A stretch of DNA of 64,000 nt from Actinomadura rifamycini DSM 43936 (GTDB lineage: Bacteria > Actinomycetota > Actinomycetes > Streptosporangiales > Streptosporangiaceae): positions 1-64,000 of the forward strand of contig NZ_AULB01000031.1 of assembly GCF_000425065.1 (NCBI RefSeq). Reading direction: 5' to 3'. Positions 7,268 through 18,240 of this stretch are shown here, piece after piece. The notes under the pieces were generated by a model. It was not told the origin of the DNA, searched no databases, and worked only from the letters and a program-made list of their open reading frames with translations. Each line of letters starts with the position of its first letter. Within the stretch, counting starts at the first letter, position 1. The translations under genes and the position numbers were made by a program.

Positions 7268-8104
7268 TCAGGGGTCCATCAGCTCGGCGGCGCGGGCGGC
7301 GAACGCCTCCATCGCCTTGAGCGTGATGGGCCCCGGCGCGGCCGGCAGGGCGGTGCCGTCCACGGCGCGGATCGGCTGGACGTCGCGCGTGGTGGACGTC
7401 AGGAACGCCTCGTCGGCCCGGTAGAGGTCGTCGAGGGAGAGGTCCTCCTCCTCGCCGCCGCACCATTCGAGCGTCAGCTCGCGGGTGACGCCGGCGAGGC
7501 AGCCGGACGACAGCGGCGGGGTGAGGAGCCGCCCGCCGCGGACGACGAAGACGTTGCTGCCGGTGCCCTCGCAGAGCCGCCCGGCGGTGTTGGCGAAGAT
7601 CGCCTCGCCGCTCCCCCGCTCCTTGGCGTAGGCGAGCGCGAGCGCGTTCTCGGCGTAGGAGGTGCTCTTGACGCCGGCCAGCGCGCCGTGCTCGTTGCGG
7701 GGCCACGGGACGACCGTGACGTCGCCCGTCGCCGGGAACGGGGTCTGCTCGTCGGCGATGATCGTGATGGTGGGGCCCGCGTCGCCGCGCGCGGAGCCGA
7801 GCGGGCCGGGGCCGCTGGTGCAGGTGATGCGGATCCGGCCGAGGGGCCAGCGGGGCGCCGCGGCCAGCACCTCGAGGGTGCCCTGGGCGAGCGTGTCGTG
7901 GTCGGGTTCGGGGAGTCCGAGCGCGGCGGCGGAGCGGGCGAGGCGCCGCAGGTGCCGGGTGAGCGCGAACGGCTCCCCGTTCGCGGCCTTGACGGTCTCG
8001 AAGACGCCGTCCCCGACGAGCATCCCGTGGTCGAACACCGACACGGCGGCCCGCTCCGCGTCGATCAGCTCCCCGTTCATCCAGACCTTGGCCTGCTCCG
8101 TCAC
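7268..8104 (-). CDS. pabC: Aminodeoxychorismate lyase (PabC), class IV PLP enzyme
   Basis: The product (278 aa) is a fold-type IV PLP enzyme. Next to pabB, the likely reaction is release of pyruvate from 4-amino-4-deoxychorismate to give p-aminobenzoate for folate. Evidence includes VFDHGMLVGDGVFETVK near residue 22, the PLP lysine in GVKSTSYAENALAL, and the phosphate-binding region TSTTRDVQPI. The start GTG 8104 overlaps the pabB stop in a GTGA. A branched-chain or D-amino acid aminotransferase has the same fold and cannot be excluded from sequence alone, but the partner gene favours PabC. Confidence 0.85.
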   Translation of the reverse strand: MTEQAKVWMNGELIDAERAAVSVFDHGMLVGDGVFETVKAANGEPFALTRHLRRLARSAAALGLPEPDHDTLAQGTLEVLAAAPRWPLGRIRITCTSGPGPLGSARGDAGPTITIIADEQTPFPATGDVTVVPWPRNEHGALAGVKSTSYAENALALAYAKERGSGEAIFANTAGRLCEGTGSNVFVVRGGRLLTPPLSSGCLAGVTRELTLEWCGGEEEDLSLDDLYRADEAFLTSTTRDVQPIRAVDGTALPAAPGPITLKAMEAFAARAAELMDP

Positions 8105-9093
8105 CCGGACGCCACCTCCAATAGCCGAGCCGCCTTCAGCTCCGTCTCCCGCCATTCCCGGTGTGGATCGGACCCCCACGTGATCCCGGCGCCGGTGCCG
8201 AAGCGGAGCACGCCGTCCTCCGCCCAGAAGGTCCGGATGCCCACCGCGAGGGCGCCGCGCCGGGCGTCCGCGTCCACCCAGCCGATGGCTCCACAGTACG
8301 GCCCCCGGGGGACGGGTTCGAGTTCTTCGAGCAGGGTCAGCGCGCTGGATTTCGGCGCGCCGGTGACCGAACCGGGAGGAAACGTCGCGGCGAGCAGTTC
8401 CGGCCAGCCGCTGCCGGGGGCGAGCCGCGCGTCGACGGTCGACACCAGGTGCACCAGGCCCGGGTGCTCCTCGATCTCGCAGAGCCCGGGCACGCGGACC
8501 GTCCCGACCTCGGCGACGCGGCCCAGGTCGTTGCGAACCAGATCGACGATCATGACGTTCTCCGCCCGGTCCTTGGGCAGCAGGTCGCGGGCCGTCCGGC
8601 CGGTGCCCTTGATCGGACGGGACGTCACCGCGGCGCCGTCGCGCGCCAGGTAGAGCTCGGGGGACGCGCACGCCACCGCCAGGCCGGGGAGCCGGACGGT
8701 CATCGCGTGCGGCGCCGGGTTCCCCGCGGCGAGCCGGGCGCCGAGCCCGGCGATGCCGGCGTCCGGCGCGATCGGCGCGGACAGGACCCGGCACAGGTTC
8801 GCCTGGTAGACGACGCCGTCGGCGATCGCGGCGCGGATCGCCTCGACGCCCGCGACGTAGGCGGGCTCGTCGAGCGAGGACGTCCACTCCCCCGGCGCGG
8901 CCCACGGGCCCGCGGGGTGCGGTGCGGGACGGACGTCATCGAACCGGGCGCACGTGATCTTCCCCTCATAGGTGGCGACGACGGCCCACCAGCCGCGCGA
9001 GTCGAGGGCGGCCGGGTCGGTGGTGACGTCGGCGAGCCCGGTGGCGAGCAGTCCCCCGGCGTACGCGAACGCCGGTTCGCGCGCGGGGTTCAC
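8101..9093 (-). CDS. pabB: Aminodeoxychorismate synthase component I (PabB)
   Basis: This 330-aa chorismate-binding enzyme shows the core motifs of the family: PIKGTGRTARDLLPKDR, NVMIVDLVRNDLGRV, TFPPGSVTGAPK and an FGTGAGITWGSDP-type end. Lys in PIKGT, in place of Ala in anthranilate synthase, is the residue that identifies PabB. It converts chorismate and ammonia to aminodeoxychorismate, the ammonia coming from a PabA amidotransferase that is not in this window. The protein is shorter than TrpE because the N-terminal region is reduced. GTG 9093 overlaps the upstream arsR stop and its own stop overlaps pabC. Confidence 0.88.
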   Translation of the reverse strand: MNPAREPAFAYAGGLLATGLADVTTDPAALDSRGWWAVVATYEGKITCARFDDVRPAPHPAGPWAAPGEWTSSLDEPAYVAGVEAIRAAIADGVVYQANLCRVLSAPIAPDAGIAGLGARLAAGNPAPHAMTVRLPGLAVACASPELYLARDGAAVTSRPIKGTGRTARDLLPKDRAENVMIVDLVRNDLGRVAEVGTVRVPGLCEIEEHPGLVHLVSTVDARLAPGSGWPELLAATFPPGSVTGAPKSSALTLLEELEPVPRGPYCGAIGWVDADARRGALAVGIRTFWAEDGVLRFGTGAGITWGSDPHREWRETELKAARLLEVASG

Positions 9094-9791
9094 GGCAGGA
9101 CGCAGCCGAACGCGTCGGCGAGCCCGGCGAGGCCCGCGTCGGTCACGGCCAGCGCGCGGGGCGCGGCGCCGCGCTCGAACCAGCCGAGGTCGATCATCCG
9201 GTCGGTCAGCGCGGCCGCGAGGGCCCCGTTGAGGTGCGGGCGCCGCTCGGTCCAGTCGAGGCACCGCCAGGCGAACCGCCGCCGGGAGCCGCGCAGGGCG
9301 GCGACGTCCACGCCCAGCCCGGCGAACCGTTCGGCGCCCTTGGGCGTGGCGGCGTAGCCGTCGGCGTCGGGCTCCAGCAGGCCGCCGTCCAGCAGCGCGG
9401 CGAACAGCGCGACGCCCGCCTGCCCGGCGAGGTGGTCGTAGCAGGTGCGCGCCCGGTGCAGCCGGCGCGCCTCCCGCGACTGCCGCAAACCGCGCACCTT
9501 CACGGGCGGGCTCATCCGCGACAGGCCCTCGACGAGCTGCGCCACCTCGGCGTCCCGCAGCTCGTAGTACCGGTGGCGCCCCTGGGCCACCACGGTGACG
9601 AGGCCGCCGTCCAGCAGCCGCGCCAGGTGCGCGCTCGCGGTGGACGCCCCGACGCCCGCCGCGCGGGCCAGTTCGCCCGCGGCGAGCGGCCGCCCGTCCA
9701 GCAGCGCCGTCAGCATCGCGGCCCGCGCCCGGTCGGCCAGCAGGGCCGCGACCGGCGCGAAGTCCGCGGCGACGGCATCCTCGGTGGCCAT
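9090..9791 (-). CDS. ArsR-like winged-helix transcriptional regulator
   Basis: This 233-residue protein has an N-terminal winged helix at about residues 15-85 (LADRARAAMLTALLDGRPLAAGELARAAGV, ASTASAHLARLL, GRHRYYEL), the ArsR arrangement. A C-terminal extension of about 130 residues contains no clear metal-binding cysteine set, so it probably senses something other than a thiophilic metal. ATG 9791 is the first good start. It heads an operon with pabB and pabC through GTGA overlaps, which is an unusual partner set, and is divergent from the tRNA cluster. Confidence 0.82.
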   Translation of the reverse strand: MATEDAVAADFAPVAALLADRARAAMLTALLDGRPLAAGELARAAGVGASTASAHLARLLDGGLVTVVAQGRHRYYELRDAEVAQLVEGLSRMSPPVKVRGLRQSREARRLHRARTCYDHLAGQAGVALFAALLDGGLLEPDADGYAATPKGAERFAGLGVDVAALRGSRRRFAWRCLDWTERRPHLNGALAAALTDRMIDLGWFERGAAPRALAVTDAGLAGLADAFGCVLP

Positions 9792-9937
9792 GCCGCCAAC
9801 CCTAGGCGACGGACGTTTCGCCCCGCGCCGAAGCGCCCGCGGACGGCCCGCCGGGGATTCCGGTTCGCGCATCGCGCTCAGACGCGCTAATGTTTTCCAC
9901 GTCGCCGAACGGACCGGACGGACCGGGAGGCAGGCAA

Positions 9938-10009
9938 GCGGAAGTGGCTCAGGGGTAGAGCATCACCTTGCCAAGGTGAGGGTCGCGGGTTCAAATCCCG
10001 TCTTCCGCT
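9938..10009 (+). tRNA. tRNA-Gly(GCC)
   Basis: Cloverleaf with acceptor GCGGAAG/CTTCCGC, anticodon stem TCACC/GGTGA and loop TTGCCAA (anticodon GCC), and T arm CGGGT-type with TTCAAAT. First of three tRNAs in a row. TAATGT at 9888-9893 with TTCGCG 18 bp upstream could be the promoter. Confidence 0.95.
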
Positions 10010-10050
10010 CTGAGGGGCCTTTCAGGCTGTGAACCCAGAAGGTCTCTTCT

Positions 10051-10121
10051 GGTGGAGTGGCCGAGAGGCGAGGCAACGGCCTGCAAAGCCGTGTACACGG
10101 GTTCAAATCCCGTCTCCACCT
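10051..10121 (+). tRNA. tRNA-Cys(GCA)
   Basis: Acceptor GGTGGAG/CTCCACC, anticodon stem ACGGC/GCCGT with loop CTGCAAA (anticodon GCA). A perfect 7-bp hairpin (CCAGAAG/CTTCTGG, 10035-10052) abuts its 5' end and may help processing of the Gly-Cys-Val precursor. Confidence 0.95.
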
Positions 10122-10154
10122 CGATCCCGTGCCTCCCCCGGAGGCAGCGGACCC

Positions 10155-10226
10155 GGGCGATTAGCTCAGTGGGAGAGCGCTACCTTGACACGGTAGAGGT
10201 CACTGGTTCAATCCCAGTATCGCCCA
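10155..10226 (+). tRNA. tRNA-Val(GAC)
   Basis: Acceptor GGGCGAT/ATCGCCC, anticodon stem CTACC/GGTAG with loop TTGACAC (anticodon GAC). It is last in the Gly-Cys-Val cluster and nearly identical to the tRNA-Val(CAC) at 2778 outside the anticodon arm. Confidence 0.95.
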
Positions 10227-10233
10227 CCACCCA

Positions 10234-10263
10234 CCCAGACCAGGACGCTCGTCCCGGTCTGGG
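10234..10263 (+). terminator. Intrinsic terminator of the tRNA cluster
   Basis: CCCAGACC (10234-10241) pairs with GGTCTGGG (10256-10263). Inner GGAC/GTCC pairs close a 4-nt loop, and TTTCTTC follows. It also separates the tRNAs from the convergent clp gene. Confidence 0.8.
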
Positions 10264-10278
10264 TTTCTTCATGCCCCG

Positions 10279-12810
<2,532 letters not shown>

Positions 12811-13036
12811 CGTCGAAACCTCCCCCTCGCCCGGCCCGTCCCGGTTCCCGGGCCGGTCGTCGCGATCCTTGAGGACCTGCCCGTCGGGGTGTGCGAGAAA
12901 CACGGCCCGCGGTACGGGACGTGCGCGCGGGAAGACCGGTGGAGGCGGGGCGGCGGGTGGACGCGGGGCGGCGGGTGGACGCCGCGCGGCGGGGAAGACC
13001 GGGCATGATCCGGCGGGGCGCGATGTTGGAGCGAGC

Positions 13037-13873
13037 ATGACGAAGATCGACATGGGCCGGTACGGCATCTGGCGGGGCTGGTCGCAGCTCACGCCGGAGC
13101 TGGCGCGGGAGGTGGAGGCGCTCGGGTACGGCGCGATCTGGATCGGCGGTTCGCCCACCGACCCGGACGTCGCCGACCGGCTGCTCGCCGCGACGGAGCG
13201 GATCACGGTCGCGACCGGGATCGTGAACATGTGGGCGACGCCCGCCGCGGAGGCCGCGGCGTCCTACCGGCGGCTGCGGGACGCCCACGGCGAGCGGTTC
13301 GTGCTCGGCGTCGGGGTCGGGCACCGGGAGGCCACGCAGGAGTACCGGGCGCCGTACGAGATGATCGTGGACTACCTGGACCGGCTGGACGCCGCGGACG
13401 TCCCCGAGGACGGCCGGGTGCTGGCGGCGCTCGGGCCGAAGGTGCTGCGGCTGGCGGCGGAGCGGACGGCGGGCGCGCACCCCTACCTGGTGACGCCCGA
13501 GCACACCCGCCGGGCGCGCGCCGAGCTCGGCGACGGGCGGCTGCTCGCGCCCGAGCAGAAGGTGGTCCTGGACGCCGACCCGGAGCGGGCCCGCGCGGTC
13601 GGCCGGGCCCAGGTCGCGAACCCGTACCTGAAGCTGCGGAACTACACCGCGAACCTGGAGCGGCTCGGCTGGGCGGACGAGGACATCGCCGGCGACGGCA
13701 GCGACGCGCTGATCGACGCGCTGGCGCCGCACGGCGAGCCGGCCGCGGTCGCGGCGGCGCTGGAGGCCCACCACGACGCGGGCGCCGACCACGTGGCCGT
13801 CCAGCTGCTGACGGAGGCCGGGCGGGACCCGGTTCCGGGGCTGCGGACGCTCGCCGCGGAACTCGGGCTCTGA
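13037..13873 (+). CDS. LLM-class F420-dependent oxidoreductase
   Basis: The 278-aa product belongs to the luciferase-like monooxygenase superfamily (TIM barrel). Typical segments are YGAIWIGGSPTDPDVADRL, ERITVATGIVNMW, RFVLGVGVGH and GPKVLRLAAERTAGAHPYL, as in TIGR03620-type F420-dependent members. These use reduced F420, or FMN, on substrates that cannot be read from sequence. It begins at ATG 13037 after GGAGCGAGC. It is monocistronic, divergent from clpC, and followed by a strong stem-loop. Confidence 0.85.
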   Translation: MTKIDMGRYGIWRGWSQLTPELAREVEALGYGAIWIGGSPTDPDVADRLLAATERITVATGIVNMWATPAAEAAASYRRLRDAHGERFVLGVGVGHREATQEYRAPYEMIVDYLDRLDAADVPEDGRVLAALGPKVLRLAAERTAGAHPYLVTPEHTRRARAELGDGRLLAPEQKVVLDADPERARAVGRAQVANPYLKLRNYTANLERLGWADEDIAGDGSDALIDALAPHGEPAAVAAALEAHHDAGADHVAVQLLTEAGRDPVPGLRTLAAELGL

Positions 13874-13911
13874 CGCCTTTCCGATTTCCGGGCGGCCGGA
13901 CGACCGGACGG

Positions 13912-13965
13912 AATTGGGGGACGCGCCCGGCGATCGGCCGACGATGCCGGGCGCGTCCCCCAATT
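13912..13965 (+). terminator. Perfect 20-bp stem-loop after the LLM gene
   Basis: Positions 13912-13931 and 13946-13965 are exactly complementary (arm AATTGGGGGACGCGCCCGGC) around a 14-nt loop. GCTTTG follows. The structure fits a factor-independent terminator, although the U tract is short. The 323-nt stretch from 13874 to the cvnA start otherwise holds only the presumed conservon promoter; I see no gene in it. Confidence 0.7.
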
Positions 13966-14196
13966 GCTTTGTCCGAACGGCCGCGGCGAAACCGGCGAAG
14001 CGCCGCCGCTCATTACAACCCCGGCCTTCCCGAATGCAACTCGGCACGATCGAACGTGATCACGCCGTCGCGTTCCGTGAACAATGCGGGTCGCGCGTGT
14101 CCTCAACCGGCATCCCCTCTGGCCTTCCTCAAATGAACGCAAGTATGCTCCGTGGCCTTTGGTGACGCCCGTTTTGAATGCGCGGAGAGTGAAGCA

Positions 14197-16809
14197 GTGT
14201 CGAACCCACGGGACGCCGGGGCACCGCCCCCGCGGCGGCGCACGCGCCCCATCCGGCGCCGGATCGCGCTGCTTCTGGCGATCCCGCTCAGCTCCCTGCT
14301 CGTCATGTGGAGCGTCCCCGCCACCATCACGCTGACCAACGCCCTGCAGCGGTTCGACTTCTCGACCGTCTACACCAACGTCGGCGTCCCGGCGACGTCG
14401 GCGGTCGAGGCGGTCCAGCAGGAGCGCGCCGCGGCCGTCCGGGCCCTGGTGACGGGCGACGCGACCGACGAGAAGCGCTTCCAGGACCTCGCGAAGCGGA
14501 CGGACGCGGCGGTGGCGGCGTTCCGCTCCACGGCCCTGTCGCCGGAGACGCGGGAGGCGATGGACGCGCCGGTCGAGCGGCGCGTCGAATTGAACGCCGG
14601 CGCGTTCGACGGACTCGGCGCGCTGCGCTCGCAGGTGGAGATCGGCGGCACCACCCCGCTGGCGGCGATCAACGGCTACAGCGCGGTGATCGACACGGTC
14701 GTCCGGACGCTGACGACCCTGGTCAGCGTGGACGACGTCACCGTCTACCGGAACACCAGCGCCGTCCTGCACAACTACTGGGCCCGCGAGTTCATGCTCC
14801 GCGAGGACGCGCTGCTGACGGCGCTCGGCGCCGGGCCGATGGACACCGTCAGCCGCGCGGCGTTCGCGTCCTGGGCGGGCAGCCGGCAGCAGTTCTTCGC
14901 GCTGGGCCGCGCCGGCGCCGACGGCGAGATCTCCACGATCATGGAGGAGCTGGCGGACACCGGGGAGTACACCGCGTACACGACGCTCGAGAGCGGCGTC
15001 GTCAACAACGGCATCGCGCCGTCCCGCCGGGAGTGGCGCGGCGGGGTCGACGCGGTCGAGCCGGTCTGGCTGGGCGCGGCCGTGCGGGCCAACGACTCGC
15101 TGTCGAGCGAGTACGTCGAGCCGGCCGGCGACCGGATCATGCTCGGCTTCTACGCGGCGGGCGGCCTGGGCCTGCTCGCGGTCATCGCGTCGGTGACGCT
15201 GTCGCTGCTGTTCGCGCGGCGGCTCACCGACGAGCTGCGGCGGCTGCAGGAGACGGCGCAGCGGCTCGCGCACGAGCGGCTGCCGGCGGTCGTGGCGCGG
15301 CTGCGCAAGGGCGAGACGGTGGACGTCGACGCCGCCGCGCCCCCGCCCGCGACCGGCGGGACGACGGAGATCGCGCTGGTCGGCGAGGCGTTCGACGCGG
15401 TGCAGCGCACCGCGATCGGCGAGGCGGTCGCGGAGGCCGAGCTGCGCGCCGGCATCAACCGCGTGTTCATCAACCTGTCGTGGCGGAGCCAGTCGCTGCT
15501 GCACCGGCAGCTGCGGCTGCTCGACCAGATGGAGCGCCGCGCGTCCAGCCCGGAGGAGCTTGAGGACCTGTTCCGGCTCGACCACCTCACCACCCGCATG
15601 CGGCGGCACGCCGAGGGCCTGGTCATCCTGTCCGGCTCCCCCACCGTGCGGGCCTGGGACCACCCGGTCCCGGCGGAGGACGTCGTCCGCGCCGCGATCG
15701 CCGAGGTGGAGGACTACACGCGGGTCGTGGTGACGGGCGCCTCGTCGGCCGCCGTGATCGGCGGGGTGGTCGCCGACGTCATCCACCTGCTGGCCGAGCT
15801 GATCGAGAACGCCGCGGCGTTCTCGCCGCCCGCCACCGAGGTGACGGTCAAGGTCGACACGGTCGCCAACGGGCTCGCCGTGGAGGTCGTGGACCGCGGG
15901 ATCGGCCTGAGCGCCGAGGAGCGCGACGAGCTGAACCGGCGGCTGGCCAGCGACGTCGAGTTCGACCTCGCCGACACCGACCGGCTCGGGCTGTTCGTCG
16001 TCGCGAAGCTGGCCGCCCGGCACGGCGTCAAGGTGTCGCTGCAGCCGTCGGCGTACGGCGGCACGACCGCGATCGTCCTGGTCCCGCACGCGCTGGTCAC
16101 GGTGGACGACGACCTGGAGCCCGCGGCGGCCGCCGACCGGCCCGTCGTGTCCGCGACGGCCGGCCCGGTCCGTCCGGCCGGGCGCCCCTCGGTGACCCGG
16201 CTGGAGTCGCTGCCGCGCCTCGGGCGCACCGGCTCCGCGGGGGCCCGCCCGGAGCTGACGGGCCCGCCCGCGCCCACCTACACGCCGCTGTACACCCCGC
16301 CCGCCGAACCGCCCGCCGAACCGGCCGGACCGCCGGACGACCGGCCGTCCGGCGCACCGGCCGGGGCGCCCGGCGCGCCCCCGCCCTCCTACCGGCCCTC
16401 GCCGCCGCCGCTCGCGGCGCCGACCCTCGAGCCGACCGCCGACCCGGTCGCCGGGCCGGACGCCGGGCCCGACGCCGGGCCGCACGCGGAACCGTCCGTC
16501 CCGGTGGACCCCGGCGCGGACGGCGAACAGGGCGGGGCGGAGTCGAGCGGGGTGGAGTCGAGCGAGGTGACCGGCCGGCTGCCCAAGCGGGTGCGGCAGC
16601 GCAACCTCGCGCCGCAGCTGCGCCGGCGGGCCGCACCGCCGGACGGGGAGCCGGCGGACGGCGAGCCGGCGGACGACGATTTCCCGGAGCCGAGCCCGGA
16701 GCTCAGCCGCGACCTGATGTCCTCGCTACAGTCGGGATGGCTGCGCGGCAGGGACGAGGACGACGAACCGGAAGATCTCGAACCACGCGATGAATGGGGG
16801 CGATCATGA
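14197..16809 (+). CDS. cvnA: Conservon sensor histidine kinase-like protein (CvnA)
   Basis: This 870-aa membrane protein has a first transmembrane helix at about 22-42, a large extracytoplasmic nitrate/nitrite-sensing-like (NIT) domain, a second helix at about 313-338 (LGFYAAGGLGLLAVIASVTL), and then HAMP-like and kinase regions. The ATPase N box reads ELIENAAAFSPPATEV and the G region DRGIGLS. An exact H-box is not obvious, as in other CvnA proteins. The last 200 residues are Pro/Ala-rich and probably disordered. GTG 14197 is preferred over ATG 14152 because GGAGAG sits 7 nt upstream. It heads a four-gene operon in which the kinase, roadblock protein and GTPase form a membrane-associated, G-protein-like complex. 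Confidence 0.88.
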   Translation: MSNPRDAGAPPPRRRTRPIRRRIALLLAIPLSSLLVMWSVPATITLTNALQRFDFSTVYTNVGVPATSAVEAVQQERAAAVRALVTGDATDEKRFQDLAKRTDAAVAAFRSTALSPETREAMDAPVERRVELNAGAFDGLGALRSQVEIGGTTPLAAINGYSAVIDTVVRTLTTLVSVDDVTVYRNTSAVLHNYWAREFMLREDALLTALGAGPMDTVSRAAFASWAGSRQQFFALGRAGADGEISTIMEELADTGEYTAYTTLESGVVNNGIAPSRREWRGGVDAVEPVWLGAAVRANDSLSSEYVEPAGDRIMLGFYAAGGLGLLAVIASVTLSLLFARRLTDELRRLQETAQRLAHERLPAVVARLRKGETVDVDAAAPPPATGGTTEIALVGEAFDAVQRTAIGEAVAEAELRAGINRVFINLSWRSQSLLHRQLRLLDQMERRASSPEELEDLFRLDHLTTRMRRHAEGLVILSGSPTVRAWDHPVPAEDVVRAAIAEVEDYTRVVVTGASSAAVIGGVVADVIHLLAELIENAAAFSPPATEVTVKVDTVANGLAVEVVDRGIGLSAEERDELNRRLASDVEFDLADTDRLGLFVVAKLAARHGVKVSLQPSAYGGTTAIVLVPHALVTVDDDLEPAAAADRPVVSATAGPVRPAGRPSVTRLESLPRLGRTGSAGARPELTGPPAPTYTPLYTPPAEPPAEPAGPPDDRPSGAPAGAPGAPPPSYRPSPPPLAAPTLEPTADPVAGPDAGPDAGPHAEPSVPVDPGADGEQGGAESSGVESSEVTGRLPKRVRQRNLAPQLRRRAAPPDGEPADGEPADDDFPEPSPELSRDLMSSLQSGWLRGRDEDDEPEDLEPRDEWGRS

Positions 16810-17246
16810 AGCAGCAGGGGCACGCGACCGGTGAGCTCGACTGGCTGCTCGACGACCTGGTCGAACGGGTCGGCGAGGTGCACCAGGCGGTGCTGCTGTC
16901 CCGCGACGGCCTGGTCATGGGCGCCTCGGGCGGCGTCACGCGGAAGGACGCCGAGTTCCTGGCGGCGCTGTCGTCGGGCTTCCACAGCCTGGCGAACGGC
17001 GCCCGGGAGCACTTCCAGGCCAAGCACGTGCGGCAGACCGTCGTCGAACTGGACGGCATGCTGTTCTTCATCATGCCGGCGGGCGACGGCAGCTGCCTGG
17101 CCGTGCTGAGCGACGCGGGCGGCAACGCTGGTCTCGTCGCGTACGAGACCACCATGCTGATCAAGCGGGTGCGGCGCCAGCTGGGCACGGCGCCGCGCAC
17201 GCCCGGCACGGAGGACCCGGCGATGCGGGCCGGCGCCTCCGGCTGA
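16806..17246 (+). CDS. cvnB: Roadblock/LC7 domain protein of the conservon (CvnB)
   Basis: The 146-aa protein is a roadblock/LC7 fold (LDWLLDDLVERVGEVHQAVLLSRDGL, FFIMPAGDGSCLAVLSDAGGN), the kind of small dimer that serves as scaffold or GTPase-activating partner for MglA-like GTPases. Its ATG overlaps the cvnA stop as ATGA, so ATG 16806 is chosen over ATG 16794. It lies between the kinase and the DUF742 protein in the fixed conservon order. Confidence 0.9.
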   Translation: MKQQGHATGELDWLLDDLVERVGEVHQAVLLSRDGLVMGASGGVTRKDAEFLAALSSGFHSLANGAREHFQAKHVRQTVVELDGMLFFIMPAGDGSCLAVLSDAGGNAGLVAYETTMLIKRVRRQLGTAPRTPGTEDPAMRAGASG

Positions 17247-17257
17247 GGCGGGCGGCC

Positions 17258-17632
17258 GTGGAGACGCCGAGAGAACGCTGGATCGGCCGGGAGGCGGGCC
17301 CGGTCGTGCGGCCGTACGCGATGACCCGCGGACGGACCCGCACCCGCGGGCTCGTCCTCGACCTGGTCACGGTCCTGGTCGCGACCGGCCGCCCCCCGGG
17401 CGAGCGGGTCTGGCTGTCGCGCGAGCAGCGCGCGCTGCTGGAGCTGTGCCGGCGGCCCTCCACCCCCGCCGACCTGGCCTCGGAGACCGACCTGCCGTTC
17501 CGGGTGGTGCAGATCCTGCTGGAGGACCTGCACCACTACGGCCTCATCGAAGAGGTGCAGCAGGCCCGGCAGGCCGAACGACCCGACCCCCGGCTACTGA
17601 TGAGAGTGCTCGATGAACTTCGCCGCCTCTGA
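17258..17632 (+). CDS. cvnC: DUF742 protein of the conservon (CvnC)
   Basis: This 124-residue DUF742 protein carries the family landmarks VRPYAMTRGRTRT, a middle LVTVLVATG segment and a winged-helix-like C-terminal part (SREQRALLELC, SVAD-type PADLASETDLPFRVVQILLEDL). GTG 17258 is the first start in frame. Its final 20 nt overlap cvnD, implying coupled translation. The function of DUF742 is not established beyond membership of the conservon complex. Confidence 0.88.
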   Translation: METPRERWIGREAGPVVRPYAMTRGRTRTRGLVLDLVTVLVATGRPPGERVWLSREQRALLELCRRPSTPADLASETDLPFRVVQILLEDLHHYGLIEEVQQARQAERPDPRLLMRVLDELRRL

Positions 17633-18212
17633 CGCCGTCCCCGCCGCCGCGCGGGACGACGACGTCCCGCTGCACACGCTGAAGATCCTGGTGGCGGGCG
17701 GGTTCGGCGTCGGCAAGACCACGCTCGTCGGCGCGGTCAGCGAGGTGCGCCCCCTGCGCACCGAGGAGACCCTCACCGACGTCTCCGCCGGCGTGGACGA
17801 CCTGCGCGGCGTGGAGGCCAAGACCACCACGACCGTCGCGATGGACTTCGGCCGCATCACCCTCTCCGGCGGCGTGCGGCTGTACCTGTTCGGCACGCCC
17901 GGCCAGGAGCGGTTCTGGTTCATGTGGGACCAGATCGCCTACGGGGCGGTCGGCGCGGTCGTCCTCGTCGACACCCGCCGCCTGACGACGAGCTTCGCCT
18001 CCATCGACTTCTTCGAGCAGCGGGAGATCCCGTTCGTGGTCGCCGCGAACGTCTTCGACGGCGCCCGCCGCTACTCGGTCGAGGAGATCCGCGACGCCCT
18101 CGACGTCGACCCGCACGTGCCCGTCGTGCTGTGCGACGTCCGCCGCCCGGACGTCGCCAAGAGCATCCTCGTCACCCTGGTGGAGCACGCGCTCCACCAG
18201 GCCGGGTACTGA
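17613..18212 (+). CDS. cvnD: Small ATP/GTP-binding protein of the conservon (CvnD)
   Basis: A 199-aa Ras-like GTPase of the MglA/CvnD type: P-loop GGFGVGKTTLVGA near residue 29, FGTPGQERFWFMW as the switch II/G3 region, and a VAANVFD segment at the NKxD position, which lacks the canonical lysine as is common in this family. It is the presumed output switch of the conservon. ATG 17613 lies inside the end of cvnC. No cytochrome P450 gene follows, unlike some five-gene conservons; the next gene is convergent. Confidence 0.88.
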   Translation: MNFAASDAVPAAARDDDVPLHTLKILVAGGFGVGKTTLVGAVSEVRPLRTEETLTDVSAGVDDLRGVEAKTTTTVAMDFGRITLSGGVRLYLFGTPGQERFWFMWDQIAYGAVGAVVLVDTRRLTTSFASIDFFEQREIPFVVAANVFDGARRYSVEEIRDALDVDPHVPVVLCDVRRPDVAKSILVTLVEHALHQAGY

Positions 18213-18240
18213 CCGGCGGCGTCGTGGGCCCGGCCCGGGT

